Under the pieces are notes generated by a model, which saw only the letters and a list, made by a program, of their open reading frames with translations, did not search any database and was not told the DNA's origin. Shown in pieces: positions 44,694 to 57,227 of a stretch of DNA of 64,000 nucleotides. Both the position numbers and the translations under genes were made by a program. Within the stretch, counting starts at the first letter, position 1. Every line of letters starts with the position of its first letter. Origin of the DNA: Kalmusia sp. IMI 367209 (lineage: Eukaryota > Ascomycota > Dothideomycetes > Pleosporales > Didymosphaeriaceae); contig JAPEUQ010000003.1 in NCBI GenBank assembly GCA_027946365.1, positions 3,038,001 to 3,102,000 on the forward strand, in the 5' to 3' direction.

Positions 44694-47295
44694 TCAACCA
44701 AGCAGTTCCACATCTAGCCCAATCGCCCTCATAAAGAGATTGACATTAGCCAGTCGAGCTCCGGCCATCTCCGCCGGCAATGCCTTGCTCACAGTGACAG
44801 TCTCCATCACACGATCCTTCACGCCGATAACTAGCCTTTGCTGTTGTTCTGGGCTAGCACCCACACCCATGGCCGCTAGAAATTGCCAAACGTACATGTC
44901 GTCAGTGTCGTTGATTGTACCTGGGAAGAGCACAGGTAGGACAGGTTCCACTGCATCGAACAAGCGATTGTACAGATCGGCCCAGTGTTCCCAGTCCGCG
45001 ACCTCCATTTCCGGTGCGGATTGCTTCAAAAGTTCGGCGCGAGAGATGAGAATTGTGAGCAGTGACATGCCAACTTTGCTGCGCGCAACAACGTGCATAT
45101 TTGTTCGGTCGAGGACGAGTCCAAGTAGGCCAATGATGATATTGAGCGGCGACTCAGAGACGTGGGCGAATAGGGGCGGAAGGACAGTTCCAAGGAACAG
45201 GTCAACCTCCTCGCGCATAGCAGGGCTCAAAGGCTCTTCAGGCGTTGCAATTGCGTGGGAGACCACGGAAAGCTGGTCGAGGTGAACGACAATCATGGTA
45301 ACCACCGTAATGCGCTCCTGCTCATCGATGTGGGGAAAGATCCGCTGGATCGCCTTCTTTCCTTTGGCATGAGACAAAATGGAGATGAATGGGTGTGGTG
45401 TGGACGACCTATACTGTAAGCCTAACATCTGACACTGATTGGCGTATAACTTACTGAGGATTGATAGGCTCCATGATCTTGAGATTCTGCCAGAGCTCCT
45501 TGCGCAACAATTCGATTGTCGATCGCCATTCCATATGAGCTTGTATGGCCTCGGGTGAGCTGTCTTCGCGGATTGGAGGGGGTACCGCCCGATCAACGTC
45601 CTCGATTCTCATAAGGGTCATGTAGATTGCCTCAATGTTACGCAGAGTTTGCTTTCGATGCGCAACAGAATGCTTATGATTCTTGTGATGCTTATCGCTT
45701 GTCTCTGGTCGCTTCAGGTTAAGTAGCGGCCTGGGTGTCTTCGCGTTACTGAAAGCAATCTTTCCTAGGCTGCCCTCGATGACTAGTTGCTTGCCCTTTG
45801 GCTTAGCCTTTGCTGCCTCGACTGCACGCTGAACCTGTTGCTCCATGCGCTGCATATGATTGTCACCACCTCTCGCATTCCTACGTGGCCCAAACCTGCT
45901 ATTCGTTTGGAACAGATACGTTTGGGCGAATTGATTTGCAGGTTGGTGTGGGTTCTGTCGTGCACCACCACGAATCTGGCTCATTACGTGGTAGTAAAAG
46001 TCCTCGGCAATGGCTGCCTCGGGGCCCCTCTCATCTAGATTTCCAGTAGCGGACATGAGTTGTTGGAGCTGAATTCGCGTAATGAAATTCTTGTCCTGAG
46101 GAGTCATCAAACCGTTATCTTTAGCTAGCAGAGCAATCTTGTGGTTACGTTTGGCACGCTGGGCTTCAGTTGCGAGGTAGGCGTCACGCTCCTCCTGTGA
46201 GAGAGCCATGAGTTGCTCTGGGTGCGTGATGACCATACCAGGGAATGACGGACCCCTGTTGTGCCCTTGCTGCGAACCGCGAGCTCCAGAATGGCCACTG
46301 TGCGCAACGGGTTGTCCATGTCCAGAAAGACGATTTGGATTTTGCAGGATATGTCTTGGTTGAGAAGGTGGTCGCTGGGGCTGAGCTTGCGCCTGAGAGG
46401 GTCTTTGCTGCTGCGCTGCAGGTTCGTTAGGCTGTCTCTGTCGCTGCAGAATCGTGGGCTGCGGCTGAGGCTGCGTATGAACAGGCTGACCGGGAAGCTC
46501 GACATGCACTTGTTGTCGTGGACCGGGCGGGGCCTGAGGATGATGCGGCTGGGGTCGTTGCAAGATCTGCGGAGCAAACTGGCCGGGCATGCCTGGGTAT
46601 GGTGGCTGTCCACGAGGAATATGCTGAGGGTAATGCGAGGGCACGGGGGCTTGGGCAGGTGCCATGCCGGGCTGCACTGGAGGTGTCCCTTGTACGGGCT
46701 GGTGACGCATCATAGCTTCGACCTCTTCAAGGCTCATCATCTTTTTCGTTGGAGTAGGAACGGCCTGCGAAGGCTCTGACTGTCTCAGGGCGCCAGACTG
46801 CTTTGGCTTTATGCCCCAAATATCGGCACGCGCCTCCAACTGAGGGATGTAATCGGGGTCATGGTAGCTCTCGTAGCCAGTTCTGGTGGGCTTGGATGCA
46901 TGCGGAATCGGGGGTTTCTGTTGGGGCGGCGGCTGGCGAGCTTGGAAGACCATCTGCTCCTCCTGCAGCGTGTTCGCAATCTTAGATGTCTGGCCTGCAA
47001 AATCAAAATCCCTACCGATGTTCTGCTGCGTAGCTGGACCACCGCCAAAGGTGTCGTCATTAAAGGCATCGTCGGTCTCGTCGAGCTGATCGCCTAATCC
47101 ATCGTACGTCTCCTCGAAATCGATTCTGCAAGCTCATCAGCATACACCCATGTCGACGCGAGGTTCAACATACGCATCGTCATCGGCTGCCCCTCCGCCC
47201 AGACCAGCGAAAGCATCATGGTGGCCGAAGCCAGGAGCATTCGTGGAGTGGCCTTTGTCGCGCGGCAGGGTGGTGTCGAAACCGAAGAACGACAT
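44694..47295 (-). CDS. PAT1: mRNA decapping activator Pat1
   Basis: Three exons (47295-47174, 47125-45455, 45408-44694) give 835 residues. The N-terminus MSFFGFDTTLPRDKGH leads into IDFEETYDGLGDQLDETDDA, the acidic motif by which Pat1 binds the Dhh1 helicase. A long Pro/Gln-rich region follows (HPQAPPGPRQQVHVELPGQP and similar), as usual for P-body proteins. Then come MTPQDKNFITRIQLQQLMSA and EDFYYHVMSQIRGGARQN, and the C-terminal helical repeat domain begins with GKQLVIEGSLGKIAFSNAKT and continues in the last exon (SHAKGKKAIQRIFPHIDEQE). Pat1 links the Lsm1-7 ring, Dhh1 and Dcp2 on deadenylated mRNA. The second intron (46 bp) is placed where the frame requires it. A CT repeat lies just upstream of the start. 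Confidence 0.92.
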
Positions 47296-48212
47296 GGCGG
47301 GCGATGCCCGGAGAGAGAGAGAGAGAGAGAGAGAGAGGTTGTGGGGAATCACTGCTCACGGCACAGTATCTTAGTGGTGTGGTCAGAGAAGGCGTCGTGT
47401 TGAACAGTGACGTGTAGCGAAGGTGAGGGCAGGCGGCGGCGGACGCATCGAGCGGTGGCGGGCCTCTAAGCACAGAATGGGATTCTGCCAGATAGCGATG
47501 GACGGCGCGACAATGAACGGGGAGAGCGGCGGCGCGGTGGAGGTGTTTGGCGCGGTGATGGAGTTTGTTTCGCAGAGCTGCTGCTCCACGGCACTTGCCG
47601 CTTCTTCGGGTGGGGCACGCAATTGGACGCGCTGCCACGGTGCTCGAGGATGCAGCATGCGCTCTCGACGTTGATATCCTGCCCTAATGCGACTGCGATA
47701 GGAGCCGAGGCCGGGTCTACTATCTATTTCTCCTGTAGGCTCTGGCCTCGACCTCACGCAGGCATTGCTCAGTGCGCATACAAGTCCAAACCAAACGTGT
47801 GCGTCAGCTCGTATTGCGCACTCGGGACCGCACCGACCGCACCCTTGCGTGGCGCGGGTCAGCCACTCCTCCCCAACGTTTACCGGGGGCCTCCTATTTA
47901 GCATTCTTGCCCTGTGAAATGCTCTTCCCATCTCCTACTCTTCCTCCCTCCTTCTTTTGATGCACGGGCAGCCTGCTCAGCTTCCTTAAATTCTACTCGC
48001 AGCACCGTAGCACCACGCTCGTTCAGACACGTGCTACCGGGTCCCTTTAGAGCGACGGTCGCCAACCGACGACGTAGCCTCAAATCCCCCAAGATCGCCG
48101 CCCGCATCTTGCAACAAGAGTCGCCAAAGTGGAGGGCTCCACGCAGTCTGAAAAGACTCAGCCGTCTGACGCGCAACCGCAGCAACCGCAACAGCAGCAG
48201 TCTCGTGGCGCA
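47296..48212. other. Shared divergent promoter region of PAT1 and the KRE2-like gene
   Basis: About 920 bp, GC-rich, with overlapping open frames on both strands up to 182 codons (47383-47931 minus) that lack motifs. The right part (47920-48210) is CT-rich on the plus strand, likely the leader of the mannosyltransferase gene. Confidence 0.45.
47311..47338. repeat. (GA)n microsatellite next to the PAT1 start
   Basis: Thirteen GA units at 47311-47336 followed by GG; on the PAT1 strand it is a CT tract ending ~16 bases before the ATG, thus probably in the 5' leader. Confidence 0.9.
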
Positions 48213-49530
48213 ATGGCCGGCCAGCAGCGCTATTTGCGCTACATTGTCTTCGCTCTCATTGTATGCTCCTCCTCGAAGTGGCCACTCGTACGCAACTCAC
48301 ACGTTTAGGCCATCATCCTTCTCCTCTTCATAACATCATCGTCATCGGTGCCCTCTGCGCAGTGGCCTACCTACAAACCCGAACAAGGCCAGAATGGCCA
48401 AGATCTGAATACTCCAGCGACGCCACAGACTGGAAAGGAATCGACCGCTACATCTCCCAACACCGACGGCAAGCAACTGCCGCCTGCCGTCGCGGACGGC
48501 CCACGCCAGAATGCGACATTTGTGACCCTCGCGCGCAACTCGGACATTTGGGAAATTGCCAAGTCGATCCGCCACGTCGAAGATCGTTTCAACCGCAAGT
48601 ACAACTACGACTGGGTGTTCCTCAACGATGACGACTTCAATGATGAGTTTGTAAAGGTCACGACTGCGCTCGTTTCCGGCACGACCAAGTACGGCAAGAT
48701 ACCAAAGGAGCACTGGTCGTTTCCCGACTTCATTGATCAAGAGCGTGCTGCCAAGGTTCGCGAGGAGATGAAGGAAAAGAAGATCATTTACGGCGACTCC
48801 ATCAGCTATAGGCACATGTGCCGATACGAATCCGGCTTTTTCTTCCGCCACCCGTTGATGCTGGATTACGAGTGGTACTGGCGTGTCGAGCCCAGCGTCG
48901 AACTCTTCTGCGACATCAACTACGACACTTTCAAGTTCATGGCCGACAACAAGAAGAAATACAGCTTCACACTGAGCTTGTACGAATACGTCGAGACCAT
49001 TCCCACCCTCTGGGACGCTGTCAAGAACTTCACTGCTACATACCCTCAGCATGTCGTTGAAGGCAACTCGCTCAAATTCATTAGCGAAGACGATGGCAAG
49101 ACGTATAACCACTGCCATTTTTGGTCCAATTTCGAGATCGGCAATCTGAACTGGCTTCGTTCTGATGCTTATGTCGACTACTTTACCTCGTTGGATCATG
49201 CGGGCGGTTTCTTCTATGAGCGCTGGGGCGATGCGCCTGTGCACTCGATCGCCGCTTCTCTCATGCTCAAGAAGGAGGAAATCCATTTCTTCAATGATAT
49301 CGCTTATTACCACGTTCCATTTACCCACTGCCCGACTGGGGAACAGTATCGTTTGGACCATAAGTGCCACTGCAACCCGAAGGACAACTTCGACTGGAAC
49401 GGCTACAGCTGTAAGTTCTTTTTGTGATCTTACAGAATTTTCAGGTCGCTAATCAAAATACCCAGGCACTGCTCGGTTCTACGAAGTTAATGGAATGGAT
49501 AAACCAGCAGGGTACGAAAAAGAACAATAA
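48213..49530 (+). CDS. Alpha-1,2-mannosyltransferase of the Kre2/Mnt1 (KTR) family
   Basis: Three exons (48213-48260, 48309-49410, 49466-49530) give 404 residues. The short first exon plus the second give a cytosolic [10 protein letters not shown] and the signal anchor [15 protein letters not shown], as in type II Golgi enzymes. GT15 motifs follow: [100 protein letters not shown] and [20 protein letters not shown]. The [12 protein letters not shown] glutamate is the known nucleophile-like residue of Kre2. The last exon supplies [12 protein letters not shown]. It adds alpha-1,2-mannose in O- and N-glycans. Without the last intron the frame would stop after SCKFFL. Confidence 0.95.
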
Positions 49531-50439
49531 ACCAGCAGTTAGTATTCAAGCACCTAAGCGACCTCATCAGCCATGGCTTCAATGAACTTGAATACGGTCC
49601 ACTGCGCCTCACAGCACATGGTGCTGACTTCTTTCGCTTGCAAGTGCCCCACTCACCGTCTCCGAATCCATCTGGTGGCTTCTTCGACCTATCCTGGCTT
49701 TAGTCCTCTTGACTTGTACTTTGGTTGTTTGCGTTGCTAGGAAAAGGCGGAGTATCGGGTATGATTAATTCGATTGGTAACGGCTGAATGCGCATCTAAG
49801 GCGTTTACTTGGGATATGGGTGCCTGATTTTAGGCTTTGATTCTTAGTGTATCTTTAGTTATGGGGGTTTCTAGACGGCGGCAATATTGTTAGTTGTGTA
49901 GGAAAATGCTGTCATTAGTATGATGGTACCCAATGCTAAAGTTGCTGGTTTCCAAGTCTGTCCGCATAGCCTCTTGGGAACCCAGTTGCCTGTTGTCATG
50001 AAGCTAGCCGTATGAGCAGAGAGCAAATAGGTAGAGCATTGGGCGTTGAATGAAGCACGAGGCTAGCCACGACTCTTTCACAAGTATACGGCTTGTAGCA
50101 GGACTTTCTACAAAGACAGGTCAACACTTTGTTTGGTTGATGCTCCATATAGTATAGCGTGTGGCGCACCTCCGCAATGCCTCGGCTGCACCTGACGGGG
50201 ATCTCCAACGCTCGGATGGGGGATGACGATCAATGTCTCACGCTTCTTGCCCGACATCCTCATACCAGATGGGCACACGCAACATACCCTGAAGTCTACA
50301 ATCGCACCACGAATAACCTAATCCGTGCTTACGCTTCCCGCACTTCACTCCATGGCCGTGCCATAGCGGACTCCTCCAGTTCCCAGCCCTCCCACTGCAT
50401 ACACTACTCTTGTCGCGGCTGCCCCTTGACACCACAGCC
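49531..50439. other. Intergenic region upstream of the acyltransferase gene
   Basis: About 910 bp between two plus-strand genes. It holds the 3' flank of the KRE2-like gene and the next promoter. No gene seen; the frame at 50159-50506 overlaps the next start out of frame. Confidence 0.45.
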
Positions 50440-53027
50440 ATGTCGTCGTCCTCCAAATCACGCAAGAGCAGGCGCTCGAACACCGCCGAGCAAGCGCCCG
50501 ACCTGAGCATCACCGCCGACGACGAAGTCCACCTACACGCTGCCGGGTACGATGAGTCCTCTGAGCGTGAAGTCATAAACAGCATGGCGCGCTTCCGCTC
50601 CTCGCCGCTGGATTTCATTCGCGAAGTCTCTCTACACGTCTCCGGTACTGGGTGGCGCTCCTACGACAAGATTGTGGGCCAACCCATCTTCTATGCGGGC
50701 TTCTCGGAGAATATGAAGAGTATGGTGCTCAGCAACCCGATGCTGGTTAGCAAAGTGCGGGACCTTGCTGCGCGGAGAGTAGAAGTGGAGGCGAAAGAGG
50801 GCCTGCTCGGTGAAGGGGTCATGAATGGTGGGGATGCGGCTGGGCACAACGATCGGAAACGGAAGAGGAGGATACAGATCGAGGATAGCTTGATGGAAGT
50901 CAGCGAGACGCTGACGGACAACATGATATGCAAGATGGAGAGCAAGAGATTCATTCGAGGAGCATACTATCTGGCTACGCAGCTTTTGACGCGCGCATAC
51001 CACCAGGGCGTGCACGTCTCGAGCGAAGAAGTACTGCGGCTGCGCTCTGTCGCTGAACAGGCGGCCAAGTCTAAACACTCCATTATCTTCCTACCTTGTC
51101 ATCGCTCACACGTTGATTATGTCTCGCTCCAAATAATATGTTACAGGCTTGGTTTGGCGCTCCCGACTGTTGTCGCTGGGGATAATCTGAACTTTCCGGT
51201 GGCAGGTCCCTTCCTCCAGCACGCCGGCGCTATGTGGATCCGGAGGAGCTTCGGAGATGATCAGCTGTATCAAACGCTTGTGCAAGCTTATATCGATACG
51301 CTGCTACAGAACGGATTCAATCTAGAGTGCTTTGTAGAGGGCGGCCGGAGTCGCACGGGGAAGCTGCTACCGCCCAAGTTCGGCATATTGAGTTATATGT
51401 TAGACAGCGTAGCGAGTGGAAGAGTGAAAGATGCAATTATATGTCCAGTGTCGACACAGTATGACAAGGTCATCGAGGTGGAGTAAGTCAATGATGGTAA
51501 TTGCATCGCGTGGATGAATGCTGACCAAGTGCAGATCCTACATCAGCGAGCTTCTAGGTCAGCCTAAGCCGAAGGAAAACCTTATGGGCTTCCTTTCGGC
51601 GTCATCCGTTCTTTCTTTGAAGCTTGGTCGCGTAGATGTCCGCTTCCACGAGCCATGGTCTCTCCGCAAATTCATCGACGAGCAGCAGAGTCGTTTTAGC
51701 AAGCTTCCCCAGCAGTTAGATGTGAAGGACCAGCGTATACGCTTGTTAAGAACACTAGGCTTCAAAGTACTGAGCGAAATCAACGATGTCTCTGTCGTGA
51801 TGCCCACGGCACTTGTAGGGACTGTCTTGCTCACCTTGCGAGGGCGTGGCGTCGGTAAATCCGAGTTGATCAGAAGAGTGGAGTGGCTGAGTGATCGTGT
51901 CAGAGCCCAGGGAGGCAGGGTGGCACATTTTGCAGGTCTACCCACAAGCGTCGTTGTAGAAAGAGCCTTGGAGGTCCTTGGTCCTGGTCTCGTAGGCCTC
52001 GTCCCAGGGCTACCCGAAGACACATTTTACGCCGTGGATAGGTAAGAAAACTTACACTATCACATTCCCTAGTAACAGATGGTACATATGCTGATGCCCA
52101 CCTAGGTTCCAACTCTCCTTCTACCGCAACATGACAATCCACCTTTTCATCCTCCACTCTCTCGTCTCCGCCGCCCTCTACACCTCCGTGAAACAAGGTG
52201 GTCCCCCATCCCAACAACGCATCTCCTTCCCCGCCCTCCGTGACCAAGTCTATTTCCTTTCCCAGCTCTTCCGCGGCGAATTCATCTTTCCCACTGAAGG
52301 CCTCGATCACAATCTCTCCAAGACGCTCGCCTCCCTCGAGGCCGACAACGTCATCACCGTCACCCGCGACGCCTCCTCTCCCGACAAAATCGAATACGTG
52401 GAGCTCAGCACGGCGGAACGAGAACTGGGCCGCGAGAACTTTGACTTTTATTGCTTCCTGATATGGCCCTTCATCGAAGCCGCGTGGCTCGGCGCAATCA
52501 GTCTCCTCATGCTAACACCCCCCTCGACGCACGCCCCAGCCTCGTCCTGGCTCCCCACCAAGAACGTCCAGGACCGCGCCCAGCTCTTCGGCAAGACGCT
52601 CTACCACCAGGGCGATCTGTCCTACTTCGAAGCCGTCAACAAGGAAACGCTGAAGAACACGTTCCAGCGCTTCGAAGAAGAAGGCATGATCCTCGTCGCC
52701 AAGTCCAAGGAAAAGAATACGCCGAGCACGATCCGGTTGGCGGACGAGTGGATGCCGAGGCGAGGCGAGGACGGGAAGATGAGGGCGGAGGGCCCACTGT
52801 GGGTGTTTGCGGAGCGAATCAGTAGCAGTAGGCGCGAGGGGAAGAATAGGCGGGATGGAGCGACGGTGCAGAATAGGGTGTTGAGCTTGGCAGATAGGGT
52901 TGGCGCGGAGCTGTGGGAAGAGGGCATAGAAGGATCGAGGGATAAAGAGGCGGAGAATGCGGTCGCTGCGAAGGCAAAGGGGAGGAAGGGAAGGACGAAG
53001 TTGGCCGTTCCGTTGGCGAGGTTGTAA
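50440..53027 (+). CDS. PlsB/GNPAT-type glycerol-phosphate or dihydroxyacetone-phosphate acyltransferase
   Basis: Three exons (50440-51482, 51535-52041, 52106-53027) give 823 residues. The four acyltransferase blocks are present: IIFLPCHRSHVDYVSLQII (HX4D, block I), GPFLQHAGAMWIRRSFGDD (II), NLECFVEGGRSRTGKLLPPK (III) and DAIICPVSTQYDKVIEVESY (IV). This arrangement and the long C-terminal helical region (RFQLSFYRNMTIHLFILHSL) resemble bacterial PlsB and animal GNPAT rather than the yeast Sct1/Gpt2 membrane enzymes. It should move an acyl group to sn-1 of glycerol-3-phosphate or DHAP. The chain ends -VPLARL; ARL matches the PTS1 pattern [SA][KR]L, so a peroxisomal location, as for GNPAT, is plausible. 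The first ATG is at 50440. Confidence 0.9.
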
Positions 53028-53377
53028 GAGTACAAGAGGGATCATGGTAGATATGGTTTTGTAACGATAGCATGTAGCGTTATGGTTCCGCATGAAGACA
53101 CAACCGCAACTGATGAATTGCAATGCATGGACCTGCACAATGAATCAATCAATGTCTCACCCTACAGAATGATATGTACCCGTGGCTGCTCAAACCAAAA
53201 AAAATATGAATATCAATATAAACTCCAGAAAATGCTAAGCCTTACAAGCGCTAGGGTATATGCAGTCATGCCTCGTAGGCGCCCTCCAACAAAGCCTTGA
53301 TCCGTTCCAACCCCTCCCAGCCCAGGTACAAAAAGCATTAGATAATCACTCCCTTCCTCCTCTCTACTATATTCACT
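53028..53377. other. Convergent 3' region between the acyltransferase and the four-TM protein gene
   Basis: About 350 bp between convergent stops, AT-rich on average. No feature beyond likely 3' processing signals. Confidence 0.45.
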
Positions 53378-55914
53378 CTACGCCTCCTTTTCCAGCAGTG
53401 GTTCCTTCTCATCCCAACCACCCACCTCTTCGTCCAAGTCTCTATACTCTTTCAAACCGGCATACACCCCATTCTTCACGATATCCTTCGTCTCCCCGAC
53501 AGCGCCAAAGCAGCAATGCTCCACCTTACCCAACGGTCCCTCTCTCGGATCCTCCTCCAGCAGGACGCCGAACCTCAACTTCGTCCTCGTGAGCTCCTTA
53601 GGGAATGGATCACCGCCGAGACACGCGCCCACGCTCAATCTGTCAAGCGTAGGGTTCCTCGTCGTGACGAGGATGCGCGAGAACAAGGTGTCTGACGCTA
53701 CGCCATTCTGGTGTATCGCCCACCCGCCCACAAGAAGGCACACGAAAGCAACAGCAACAGCTAAAGCGTACCCGATCCATAGGCCTTCCCGTTTGTAGAC
53801 GTAGACGTTGACGTATTGAGATTTCCTGCATGGTACGGCCTGTGTCTGGGCGACGACAAGATGCGGTTCAGAGAGCAAGCTTATTATCATGTCTTCAAAA
53901 ACACTTTGGATTTCATCGGGCAAATTCGGCAGAGGATACGTGCGCTCAGCGTTCATGAGTCTTGTTTCCGATATGTCGGACTTGGTCACGAAGAGACCGG
54001 CATGCCAGGAGACGCTGCCGCCCAGGAAATTGCGCAGAAGCTGCATTAGCGCATGATAACTTGATGTGCGTTTGTAAGTTGGCACATCGCCCTTGGGAGA
54101 GACAAAATTCGAACTCGGACTCGCAGTGTACTCGCTACTGTTTCTGGAATCCGGGGTAAGCGTCGTGTCAACGATCGGTTTCAGAAAGTCACGTTGCTTC
54201 CTCTTGTACTCCTGGCGAGTATCGGTGTATGTGAGCTCGAAAGTATAGTTCGTATTATAAGCAACGCATTTGTAGATTTTCGGTTCGTGAACAACGCCCC
54301 AGTCTCTGTACTTTTGGGGGTCGTCGGCTTTGTACGTCTCCGTAGTTTTAATGGCGTATCCTATCCATAGAATTGGTTCGGCATCGAATACTCCAAGCGA
54401 CTCAGGGTACGGCTCGTGGATCGGGATACCATACTGGCCAGTCTGCGTCTGTGGCATTTTGTAATCGCCCTGATCAACTACAGCGTAATATATGTACTCT
54501 CTTTGCGGAGCGAGCATGTCGAGGCCGAAAGGCGCATCGCCAGCATCGGGATGGTTGCTGTCTGCAACCAAGTCACATTTGTACCCTGGTGCTTCAAAGT
54601 TGATCTCGTAGGTGCAGTTGAATCGATCGCCGCAGGAGTTGATCGAAGCATTCACGCCGACCGGTGCTTCTTTGAGGTACATGCTGGCGAAGGCAAGGCG
54701 TTTGGCATTTTGAGATGGACGATCATAGTAATCGAAGTATCCCTCCTCGCCTTTAAAGTTGGTAGTATTGTAATCTGATTGGAAACAGTCAGTCCGCAAT
54801 CAAGGCGAGGAGGTTGGCATGTGCAGAGCTACACGGCGCTTCGTGATTACTCACAAACAAGGGATGATCCGGCATAATCGTTTTCGTGTCGGAAATCGTA
54901 ATACTCCTCCCTCGTGAAATTCACTGTAGGCACTTCAGGACTATATCACAGATATTAGTCAGTCGTTCAGTATTTTAGAATGAGATGCGACCCTTGCCGC
55001 ATGCAGCTCTGTTTCTGGCAGCGATCGCCAAGCCACCATTGGAAGAGGTCGACATATATAGACATGCTTACCAAATTGTTGAATTTTTGATGAAGGTAAG
55101 ATCGGATGTAAGGGAGGCCGGTGACAGCACTGATGCAATTGGGATCAACCTGGTACACCGTAAGAAGCAAGCTTGCGCCTCAATGCACTTCATAAGCCTA
55201 CCAGCTGCACAATGCCATGACAGTTGCGATCTTGCCATTACTCATCATCTCCCAGTTATATAAGAATTGAGTCGGGTCTTCAGTTGCTGAGAACAGCCCA
55301 TCGATGCCAGTAATGGTCAAGGCTCTTGTTCTGAAGGTATGCCATATCCTCTGTCTATAGCACATGATCATCGACCCAACCAGTGCGCTCTTTACGAAAA
55401 ACGCCAACGCAGTCCCGTATCGAACCATGGTCAGTTGGTCCGTAGATGGCTTGCCATCTAATGACCGGTAGAAATAATGATGACCGAACGCTGCTCCTAC
55501 TCCTGCAATGAACAACAATATCATGAGTACCGGAGTGATCCAGTGTATGGACCACTCCGCTATCTCTCCGGCTCTCCGATCGACTAGCCGTTGCGTTTCC
55601 TGGTCCTTTGTTTTATGATAGGAGAGAGAATTCAGCGAGAACAACGAAGCTCTCCCCGTTTCCGTTGGCGGTAGTGAGCTTCGCACTGGCGCATAGCTGT
55701 GTCTTCCATCCCCCCGCGGGAATGAGAGGCCTGTGGGCGGGCTTCGAGGGGGTGATATGCCTGGCGAACCGCCCCTACGAAGATCTGGGGAACTGTAGGC
55801 GGAGAGATTCTGCATCGCGATGGGATCGGTCGGCGCGTCATGAGGGTCGTAACGGTCGGTGAAAGGATCTGGAGACACGGACCGAGAGGCATGGTGCCGT
55901 CCTCGGAAAGCCAT
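53378..55914 (-). CDS. Predicted four-transmembrane protein, conserved in filamentous fungi, function unknown
   Basis: Five exons (55914-55202, 55149-55072, 54940-54855, 54774-53378) can be read as four coding blocks here, giving 757 residues; all joins keep frame. The N-terminal ~110 residues are Ser/Pro/Arg-rich and cytosolic-looking (HASRSVSPDPFTDRYDPHDA). Hydrophobic helices are HWITPVLMILLFIAGVGAAF, TALAFFVKSALVGSMIMC, VMALCSWLIPIASVLSPA and, near the end, GLWIGYALAVAVAFVCLLVG. Between helices 3 and 4 lies a ~430-residue region with several NxT sites and Cys residues (SCGDRFNCTYEINFEAPGYK), likely luminal or extracellular. I do not recognise a named family; I recall similar architecture in unnamed fungal proteins with a SSLVYYNTT segment, also found here at the third join. 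No enzyme motif is visible. Confidence 0.78.
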
Positions 55915-57227
55915 TGTGCGTATAGAATCTACTGTAGGTGTTTTCACGGTATACACATTGACGTTTAGTGGTGCGCGGCGATGCGAAAGTGCGTGGGGAG
56001 TGTAGCGAACATAGAGCGCGTCGCTCGAACCTTGACGTAGGATCTCAGCTCGGTCGGGAAATGAGAGACGACGAGTCGAGAACCGCTTGCGATTGCGGCG
56101 CAGGCAGATCCATCTGGTCGAGGTCGAGCATGGCTGAAGTTTCCCAACCTCTGAATGGGCCTAGAGGCGATGGACGCAGCCGCAGGGACCCTTATGCCAT
56201 AAGCGCTAACTTGGTTGTGGACGCATTCACCCGAGGCCGTCTACTGGGACGAAGTCGTCGCGGGTCGACCTGAGTATCTTCTCATCCTGTACGACAACGC
56301 TTGCGATATAGTCACGATGTGCCGACGAGGCTGCAAGCTCCGCCATTTTGTTGTCCGGCGGCTGGGCATCCTTCCCGTGAACGCTAAAAAGCTCCGTAGG
56401 CTCGCGCGAGAAATCAGTCGCTTGCTAATCTTAGCCTGATTCACAGAACGGCAAGGCTGTGTGGCTCCCGTGGTAGGCCGCCACAGGTCTGGATTGCCTC
56501 TCTGACTGCGTGCGTCCAGGAGGCCTTTGGCGGGCATCGAAAGGGAAAAGATGATAGACAGCGCGACCATCGGGTCAGCAAATCGCGTCAAATAGCCACG
56601 GGTCGTGGCTGAGGTGTGTTGGTCCTAACAATCTCACGGTCAGTTGCGGCGGTGCTCGTGCGGGCGGCCGTGTGGGTACGCACCGCTTGAGCTCCACTGT
56701 TCATTGTCAGGTACAATGCCCTGTGCCTGTTGTAAAGTAATCCAAACGTCGCATTTCTAAGCTGCAGCGGTTTCAAAGAGACTGCAAACGTGAAGAATGC
56801 GTGCACCGCTAGCAATTCTTTCCTTCTTGATCCATGGCCGAGAACGCCCGAGCGATCCCCGACGCGCTTTGGGGAAGCACCCCCGCCGCCACGGAGGAAA
56901 GTAGCTGCGACAACGCCTTTCACGCAGCCATGCTCCTTGCGCCGATGAAGCTTGACGTCCATCGAGCCAATTGAATCCATTGCACTCCTCCGAACCTGTC
57001 CGCTCCAGCTATAAGGATGTAGCAGCTTAGAAATGATCGAAGTCACTACACGCTCGTTATTGCGTCACCACAAAGACCCCACATTTGTATACAAAAGTTC
57101 CACTGTCCCTGCCGATACAAGTACCGCATCTGCATGCAGCCCTCTTGATATTAACCTGCAGATTGCTTCTCACATCATCTCGAGACTCTCGTAACTTTCT
57201 GCTGATCAGTTTCTCCATTGGACAACA
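55915..57227. other. Divergent intergenic region upstream of the oxidoreductase gene
   Basis: About 1.3 kb between divergent starts. A 152-codon minus-strand frame at 56588-57046 and a 101-codon plus-strand frame at 55968-56273 have Arg-rich, motif-free translations and no splice structure, so I read them as chance. Confidence 0.45.

Noticed and set aside
47383..47931. 182-codon open frame on the minus strand between PAT1 and the KRE2-like gene
   Set aside because: GC-rich, Arg/Pro-rich translation without motifs, overlapped by equally long frames on the other strand.
48342..49370. 342-codon open frame on the minus strand
   Set aside because: It lies exactly opposite the KRE2-like gene and mirrors its codon pattern; no own motif.
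56588..57046. 152-codon open frame on the minus strand
   Set aside because: Composition and lack of motifs suggest chance in a GC-rich promoter region.
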